64,000 bases of DNA, from assembly GCA_034376725.1 (NCBI GenBank), contig JAXMJH010000086.1, forward strand, positions 8,709 through 72,708. The letters are read 5' to 3'. Of this stretch, positions 59,184-64,000 are shown piece after piece. Source of the DNA: UBA11164 sp034376725. Its GTDB lineage: Bacteria > Pseudomonadota > Gammaproteobacteria > Xanthomonadales > Xanthomonadaceae. Positions within the stretch are counted from its first letter, which is position 1; each line of letters begins with the position of its first letter. The notes beneath the pieces were generated by a model that was not told the DNA's origin, made no database searches, and saw only the letters and a program-made list of their open reading frames with translations. Position numbers and translations under genes: made by a program.

Positions 59184-60407
59184 TTGGACATCGATATCGC
59201 CGCCTGGCTGGGTCTGGCCCTGCGCTGGCTTCACCTGATCACCGGCATCGCCTGGATCGGCTCGTCGTTCTATTTCATCTGGCTGGACAATGCGCTGCGG
59301 CCGCCGGCCGATCCGCGCGACCGCGAGGCCGGCGCGTCCGGCGAGGTCTGGGCGGTGCATGGCGGCGGCTTCTACCACAAGCAGAAGTACCCGGTGGCGC
59401 CCGCGCACATGCCGGCCGAACTGCACTGGTTCAAGTGGGAGGCCTATTTCACCTGGCTGAGCGGATTTGCGCTGCTGGCGCTGATCTATTACGCCAGCGC
59501 CGAACTGTATCTGATCGACCGCAGCCGGCTGGATCTGGCGCCCTGGCAGGCCATTGCCATCAGCCTGGGCTGCATCGTCGGCGGCTGGCTGGCCTACGAC
59601 GGCCTGTGCCGCAGCCCGTTGGGACGCGACAACCGGCTGTTCGCCGTGGTCTGGTTCGCGCTGCTGACCGCTGCGGCCTGGGCGCTCACTCAGGTGTTCA
59701 GCGATCGAGGCGCGTTCATCCATGTCGGCGTGATCATGGGCACGGCGATGGCCGCCAACGTGTTCATGCTGATCATCCCGAATCAGAAAAAAGTGGTGGC
59801 CGATCTGTTGGCCGGACGCAGCCCCGATCCGCGTCTGGGGCAGTTGGCCAAGCAGCGCTCGCTGCACAACAACTACATGACCCTGCCGGTGCTGCTGGTG
59901 ATGATCGCCAGCCACTACCCGATGCTGCAGGGCCATGCCTTCAACTGGCTGCTGCTGGCCGGACTGGGCGCGGTGGCCTGGCTGGTACGGCACTTTTTCA
60001 ATCTGCGCCACAAGGGGCGTATCGATTACCGTTTCCCGGTGGCCGGTGCGCTGGGCTTCGTGATCATCGCCGTGCTGGCCTCGTACCGGACTCCGGCGCC
60101 GGATGCCGGACCCGGTCAGCGGGCTGTCGGCAGCGCCGTCGCTGCCGACACGGGCGAAGTGCGGCGCATCATCCGCGAGCGCTGCATCCAGTGCCATAGC
60201 GATACGCCCAGCCAGCCCGGCTTCGCCGTGGCGCCGCTGGGCGTGATGTACGACAAGCTCGACGAGATCGTGATCCAGGCCCCGCGCATCAAGGCGCAGG
60301 CGGTGGACACCCGGATGATGCCGCCCGGCAACCTGACCGGCATGACCGATCAGGAGCGGCAGGCGCTGGGCGAATGGATCGACCGACTGGGCGGCTCGGG
60401 CGAGTGA
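59184..60407 (+). CDS. puuD: Urate hydroxylase, membrane-bound with cytochrome c domain
   Basis: 407 residues starting at TTG 59184, with AAGGAG 8 bases upstream. The N-terminal region has about eight membrane spans (LALRWLHLITGIAWIGSSFYFIWLDN, the signature of this family). The C-terminal domain binds c-type haem through CIQCH. It oxidises urate to 5-hydroxyisourate, replacing soluble uricase and coupling the step to the respiratory chain. The name PuuD here means purine utilisation. Confidence 0.92.
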   Translation: MDIDIAAWLGLALRWLHLITGIAWIGSSFYFIWLDNALRPPADPRDREAGASGEVWAVHGGGFYHKQKYPVAPAHMPAELHWFKWEAYFTWLSGFALLALIYYASAELYLIDRSRLDLAPWQAIAISLGCIVGGWLAYDGLCRSPLGRDNRLFAVVWFALLTAAAWALTQVFSDRGAFIHVGVIMGTAMAANVFMLIIPNQKKVVADLLAGRSPDPRLGQLAKQRSLHNNYMTLPVLLVMIASHYPMLQGHAFNWLLLAGLGAVAWLVRHFFNLRHKGRIDYRFPVAGALGFVIIAVLASYRTPAPDAGPGQRAVGSAVAADTGEVRRIIRERCIQCHSDTPSQPGFAVAPLGVMYDKLDEIVIQAPRIKAQAVDTRMMPPGNLTGMTDQERQALGEWIDRLGGSGE

Positions 60408-60417
60408 GCCGCCCGGC

Positions 60418-60762
60418 TCAGCTGCCGCGATAGGTGCTGTAGGCGTAGGGCGAGACCAGCAGCGGGACGTGGTAGTGCGCGGTCGGATCGGCGACCGAGA
60501 AGGCGATCGGCACCACGTCGAGAAACGCCGGTTTGGGCAGGCTCAGGCCGGTCGTCCGGAAATAGTCGCCCACCGCGAACATCAGGGTGTAGCTGCCGAC
60601 GCGCAGCGCCTCGCCTTCGAGCAGCGGCGCGTCGCAGCGTCCGTCGGCATTGGTGCGGGTGTCGCTCAGCACGGTTCCGCTGCTGTCCAGCAGACGGATC
60701 GCCATGCCGGCGCCGGGCCGACCGTGGCTGGTGTCGAGTACGTGGGTGGTGAGTTTGCCCAT
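60418..60762 (-). CDS. uraH: 5-Hydroxyisourate hydrolase (transthyretin-like)
   Basis: 114 residues. TTHVLDTSHGRPGAGM carries the catalytic His, and HYHVPLLVSPYAYSTYRGS ends in the invariant YRGS tetrapeptide. It converts 5-hydroxyisourate to OHCU. It is the only gene of the plus-strand set on the minus strand, convergent with puuD (10-base gap) and divergent from puuE (62 bases). Confidence 0.96.
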   Translation of the reverse strand: MGKLTTHVLDTSHGRPGAGMAIRLLDSSGTVLSDTRTNADGRCDAPLLEGEALRVGSYTLMFAVGDYFRTTGLSLPKPAFLDVVPIAFSVADPTAHYHVPLLVSPYAYSTYRGS

Positions 60763-60824
60763 GCCATTCTCCGTGTCGCGTTGGCTTGCTATCGTAAGCG
60801 ATTGCCCAACCAGCCGAACCGCCC

Positions 60825-61742
60825 ATGAGCCTGCCCATCGACGATCGCGACTATATCGGCCACGGCGAAACCCCGCCCGATCCGCGCTGGCCGGGCGGCG
60901 CGCGGATCGCGGTGCAGTTCGTGCTGAATTACGAGGAGGGCGGCGAGCGGAATATCCTCAACGGCGACCCGGCATCCGAGGTGTTCCTGTCGGAAATCAT
61001 CGGCGCGCGCGAGTTCGTCGGCGCCCGGCACATGAGCATGGAGTCGATCTACGAATACGGCGCGCGGGCCGGGGTCTGGCGGCTGCTGCGGCTGTTTCGT
61101 CAGTACGGCGTGCCGCTGACGGTGTTTGCGGTGGCGCTGGCGCTGAAGAAGAATCCGGCGCTGGTCGAGGCGTTTTTGCGCGATGGCCACGAGATCGCGT
61201 CGCACGGCTGGCGCTGGATCGACTACCACGGTGTCGATGAGGCGACCGAGCGCGAACACATGGCCCTGGCGGTGACCACGCTGAGCGAGCTGACCGGCGA
61301 GCGGCCGCTGGGCTGGTACACCGGGCGCAGCAGCGAAAACACGCTGCGCCTGGTCGCTGAAGACGGCGGGTTTCTGTACTGCGCAGACGACTACAGCGAC
61401 GATCTGCCGTTCTGGGCGCGGGTTGCCGGACGGCGCCAGCTGATCGTGCCCTACACCCTGGACGCCAACGACATGCGCTTCGCCACCGCGCAGGGTTTCA
61501 ACAGCGGCGAGCAGTTCTATTGCTACCTCAAGGACAGTTTCGACATGCTCTATGCCGAAGGCGCAACGACGCCGAAAATGCTGTCGATCGGCCTGCACTG
61601 CCGGCTGGCCGGTCGGCCGGGCCGGGCGGCCGCGCTGGAGCGTTTCCTGCGCCATGTCCGGGCGCACCAGGATGTCTGGCTGTGCCGGCGCATCGACATC
61701 GCCCGCCACTGGCACGCCGAACATGCCGGGCCGGCGGCATGA
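60825..61742 (+). CDS. puuE: Allantoinase PuuE (polysaccharide deacetylase-like)
   Basis: 305 residues of the NodB/CE4-like fold. RDYIGHGETPPDPRWPGGARIAVQFVLNYEEGGERN is the family start, HEIASHGWRWIDY has conserved metal-site-like His residues, and GWYTGRSSENTLRL and YCADDYSDDLPFW follow. It opens allantoin to allantoate without the binuclear metal site of AllB. Its stop overlaps the uraD ATG by 4 bases. Confidence 0.92.
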   Translation: MSLPIDDRDYIGHGETPPDPRWPGGARIAVQFVLNYEEGGERNILNGDPASEVFLSEIIGAREFVGARHMSMESIYEYGARAGVWRLLRLFRQYGVPLTVFAVALALKKNPALVEAFLRDGHEIASHGWRWIDYHGVDEATEREHMALAVTTLSELTGERPLGWYTGRSSENTLRLVAEDGGFLYCADDYSDDLPFWARVAGRRQLIVPYTLDANDMRFATAQGFNSGEQFYCYLKDSFDMLYAEGATTPKMLSIGLHCRLAGRPGRAAALERFLRHVRAHQDVWLCRRIDIARHWHAEHAGPAA

Positions 61743-62227
61743 CTGCCGCGCGCGATGTCTTTGTCGCCCGCTATGGCGGCATCTACGAGCACTCGCCGTG
61801 GGTCGCCGAGACGGTGTTCGGCCAGCCCGGAACCGACAGCCCCGAGGGCCTGCGCGCCGCGCTGCGGGCGGTGGTCGATGCCGCCGATGAGCCGCGAAAA
61901 CTGGCCCTGCTGCGCGCTCATCCCGAACTGGCCTGTCGCCAGGCCGATGCGCTCACCCAGGCCTCGCAGGGCGAGCAGCGCGGTGCCGGGCTGGATCGCT
62001 GCACGGCGGATGAGTTCGAGGAATTCCAGCGACTGAATACCGCCTACCGGCAGAAGTTTGGTTTTCCGTTCATCATCGCGGTCAAGGGGCTGGATCGACA
62101 GGCGATACTGGCGGCGTTCCGCACCCGCATCGGGAACGACCCCGGTGCCGAATTCCGCACCGCGCTGGAGCAGGTGCACCGCATTGCCGGGTTCCGGCTC
62201 GATGCGCTGAGCGCGAGCGACAGCTGA
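61739..62227 (+). CDS. uraD: OHCU decarboxylase
   Basis: 162 residues from the ATG overlapping the puuE end. Longer readings lie within puuE. FVARYGGIYEHSPWVAE, LLRAHPELACR with the catalytic His, SQGEQRGAGL and FPFIIAVKGLDRQAIL are the conserved blocks. It decarboxylates 2-oxo-4-hydroxy-4-carboxy-5-ureidoimidazoline to S-allantoin. Confidence 0.95.
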   Translation: MTAARDVFVARYGGIYEHSPWVAETVFGQPGTDSPEGLRAALRAVVDAADEPRKLALLRAHPELACRQADALTQASQGEQRGAGLDRCTADEFEEFQRLNTAYRQKFGFPFIIAVKGLDRQAILAAFRTRIGNDPGAEFRTALEQVHRIAGFRLDALSASDS

Positions 62228-62294
62228 AACCCCCTCCGACACTGGCGAGCGCCACGAGTCGCCGTCGTTCGGATCACGTAAACGCAGGAGATTC

Positions 62295-63299
62295 ATGAAA
62301 ACCGCCATACCGCAGCCCGAGTTCACCCAATCCGGCATCGACCTTGCCCAGCCGCGACTGGGCGCCGAGGCACAGGCCGCCAGCGATGAGTTCTTCGCCC
62401 CGCGCCAGCGCCTGATTCTGCCCGCCGAGCCCGAGTTCAAGCCGGGTCTGTACGACGACCACGGCAAGTGGATGGACGGCTGGGAAAGCCGGCGCAAGCG
62501 CGGGCCGGGTCACGACTGGTGCATCGTCAAGCTATGCGCAGCCGGGGTGATCCAGGGCGTGGATATCGATACCCGGCATTTCACCGGCAACTATCCGCCG
62601 ATGGTCTCGCTGGAGGCCTGCGTGTGGTCGGGCGAAGGCATCCCGGATGCGTCGGCAGGCTGGGAAACCCTGGTGCAGCAGTCGCCGCTGGCCGGCGACA
62701 GCCACAACTGGTTCGGCGTCGCCGACCCGCGGGCCTTTACGCATGTGCGGCTGAACATCTTTCCCGACGGCGGTGTGGCGCGTCTGCGGATTTATGGCCG
62801 CATTGCCATCGACTGGTCCGGGCACGAGCGATCCGAGCGCTTGGACCTGGCCGCGATGGCCAACGGGGGGCGTCCGGTGGCGTGCAACGATCAGCACTAC
62901 GGCGGTCCGGGGAACCTGATCGCGCCCGGTCGCGGCGTCAACATGGGCGACGGCTGGGAAACCCGCCGACGCCGCGAGCCGGGCCACGACTGGGCGATTC
63001 TCGAGCTCTGTCATCGCGGCGCCATCGACGAGATTCACGTGGACACCGCCCATTTCAAGGGCAACTATCCCGATCGCTGCTCCATCCAGGCCGCCGATGC
63101 CGGTGGGCTGTCCGACGCGGACATCATCGCCCAGGCCGAACATTGGCCGGTGCTGTTGCCCGAACAGAAGCTTCAGGCCGACGGCGAGCACGTGTTCCGG
63201 GAAGGTATTTCCGAGGTCGGCCCGGTCACCCATGTCCGGCTGAACATCCTGCCCGATGGCGGCGTGAGCCGGCTGCGTCTGTTCGGACGGATTGCCTAG
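62295..63299 (+). CDS. alc: Allantoicase
   Basis: 334 residues made of two similar halves, each with a MxDGWExRRxRxPGHDW motif (residues about 55-75 and 220-235) and the strand block THVRLNIxPDGGVxRLRxxGRIA. That duplicated jelly-roll is typical of allantoicase. It splits allantoate to ureidoglycolate and urea. GCAGGAGATT precedes the ATG. No urease genes are in the window to use the urea. Confidence 0.95.
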   Translation: MKTAIPQPEFTQSGIDLAQPRLGAEAQAASDEFFAPRQRLILPAEPEFKPGLYDDHGKWMDGWESRRKRGPGHDWCIVKLCAAGVIQGVDIDTRHFTGNYPPMVSLEACVWSGEGIPDASAGWETLVQQSPLAGDSHNWFGVADPRAFTHVRLNIFPDGGVARLRIYGRIAIDWSGHERSERLDLAAMANGGRPVACNDQHYGGPGNLIAPGRGVNMGDGWETRRRREPGHDWAILELCHRGAIDEIHVDTAHFKGNYPDRCSIQAADAGGLSDADIIAQAEHWPVLLPEQKLQADGEHVFREGISEVGPVTHVRLNILPDGGVSRLRLFGRIA

Positions 63300-63358
63300 A
63301 TGGCCCGTCAGTGGGCATGGGGCGGCAGTGTGGATCGGCCGAAGGGTGCGGGGCGCCC

Positions 63359-63859
63359 ATGAGCGGCCGGATGCTGCTGCCGCAGCCGCTGAGCGTCGAG
63401 GCGTTCGCGCCGTTCGGCGATGTGATCGCATTCGACGCCGCGACCGAGGTGCGCGAGATCAACTACGGGCACTGCCAGCGGTTTCATGATCTGGCGCGCC
63501 TCGAGTTGTCTGCCGAAGGTGGCCGGCCATTGGTCAGCCTGTTTCGGGCCGCTCCGCTGCCGCTGCCGATCCGCATCCAGCGCATGGAGCGGCATCCGCT
63601 GTCGAGCCAGGCGTTCTACCCGCTGGGCGGGCGACCGTGGCTGGTGGTGGTCGCGCCGGCCGGCCCGTTCGACCCGGATGCCGTGCGCGCTTTCCTGGCG
63701 CGTGGCGATCAAGGCGTCAACTATCGGCCCGGCACCTGGCATCACTTCTGCCTGGCACTGGGCGAGGTCTCGGACTTTCTGGTGATCGATCGCGGCGGCC
63801 CCGGCGAGAATTGCGATGAGGTGGAATTGCAACTGCCTATTGCAGTGTTGCGTTCTTGA
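63359..63859 (+). CDS. allA: Ureidoglycolate lyase
   Basis: 166 residues. PLSVEAFAPFGDVI is the usual start, then VSLFRAAPLPLPIRIQRMERHPLSSQAFYPLGGRPWLVVVAP and NYRPGTWHHFCLALG of the cupin-like fold. It releases glyoxylate and urea from ureidoglycolate. The ATG at 63359 starts the conserved part. An in-frame ATG at 63317 is the alternative. The glyoxylate feeds AceB encoded 4.3 kb upstream. Confidence 0.92.
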   Translation: MSGRMLLPQPLSVEAFAPFGDVIAFDAATEVREINYGHCQRFHDLARLELSAEGGRPLVSLFRAAPLPLPIRIQRMERHPLSSQAFYPLGGRPWLVVVAPAGPFDPDAVRAFLARGDQGVNYRPGTWHHFCLALGEVSDFLVIDRGGPGENCDEVELQLPIAVLRS

Positions 63860-63901
63860 CGGAACGTACGCAGAAGGTCGGCTGGTCGATGTGACGGCCA
63901 T

Positions 63902-63922
63902 AGCCAAAGCCAAAGCCAAAGC
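63902..63922. repeat. Tandem AGCCAA hexamers
   Basis: Three direct copies of AGCCAA plus AGC. Such AAAGCC-type runs accompany the intergenic hairpin that follows. It lies 42 bases after allA. Confidence 0.8.
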
Positions 63923-63927
63923 TTTCA

Positions 63928-63979
63928 CTGCCCTTCGGGCAGCGAGTTACTTTCTCTTGCTTGTCCAAGAGAACGTAAC
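63928..63979. repeat. Double-hairpin intergenic element after allA
   Basis: First CTGCCC-TTC-GGGCAG (63928-63942), then GTTACTTTCTCTTG (63946-63959) pairing with CAAGAGAACGTAAC (63966-63979) with one mismatch and a 6-base loop. From memory, similar GTTACTTTCTCTTG hairpins recur between genes in xanthomonads. It may also end the allA transcript. The element may continue past the window edge. Confidence 0.7.
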
Positions 63980-64000
63980 CAAAGAGAAGGACACCCCGTC

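Overview
The window is ordinary, gene-dense, GC-rich chromosome from a gammaproteobacterium. The closest fit is the Lysobacterales (Xanthomonadales) and relatives. The reasons are the gene order rpmI-rplT-pheS-pheT-ihfA-merR-tRNA-Pro, the rseP-bamA-lpxD-fabZ-lpxA-lpxB-rnhB-dnaE-accA block, hrcA beside recN, a TorF-type outer membrane protein, and heptameric GGGAATC-type intergenic repeats. This placement is inferred from gene content, not from a database search. I see no phage, transposase, CRISPR array or defence locus.

Region 1 (1-12.9 kb) is polyamine uptake and catabolism. After a partial serine hydrolase come puuB and spuI on the minus strand. Divergent from them is a plus-strand run spuA-spuB-spuC-spuD-spuF-spuG-spuH followed by an aldehyde dehydrogenase. 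Together they encode a putrescine-type ABC importer, two gamma-glutamyl-polyamine ligase-like proteins, an oxidase, an aminotransferase, an aldehyde dehydrogenase and a gamma-glutamyl-GABA hydrolase, enough to take putrescine towards GABA and succinate.

Region 2 (13-32.4 kb) holds a torF-like gene, recN, the heat-shock run hrcA-grpE-dnaK-dnaJ, then rpmI-rplT, a probable attenuator, pheS-pheT, ihfA, a MerR regulator and tRNA-Pro(GGG). A DUF3179 protein, a membrane HD-GYP protein, an LCAT-like lipoprotein and a proline iminopeptidase follow.

Region 3 (32.4-52.5 kb, all minus strand) is housekeeping: tilS, accA, dnaE, rnhB, lpxB, lpxA, fabZ, lpxD, bamA, rseP, cdsA, uppS, frr, a CDF metal transporter, pyrH, a cysteine desulfurase and a 3-methyladenine glycosylase. 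Three genes often found in these clusters are missing from their usual places: infC before rpmI, dxr between cdsA and rseP, and skp between bamA and lpxD.

Region 4 (52.5-63.9 kb) is a purine-ring degradation cluster. xdhC, xdhB and xdhA (minus) face aceB, urate hydroxylase puuD, puuE, uraD, alc and allA (plus), with uraH on the minus strand between them. The products can take xanthine through urate, 5-hydroxyisourate, OHCU, allantoin, allantoate and ureidoglycolate to glyoxylate. Malate synthase would then condense glyoxylate with acetyl-CoA.

The most unusual sequence is not genic. A 22-copy heptamer array with G-quadruplex potential splits spuB from spuC. An inverted pair of the same heptamers fills the dnaK-dnaJ gap and ends three bases before the dnaJ start codon. 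DnaE carries an in-frame extra segment with a heptamer-like 7-base register. A strong hairpin lies between spuD and spuF, and sigma-54-like sites lie upstream of spuA and torF.
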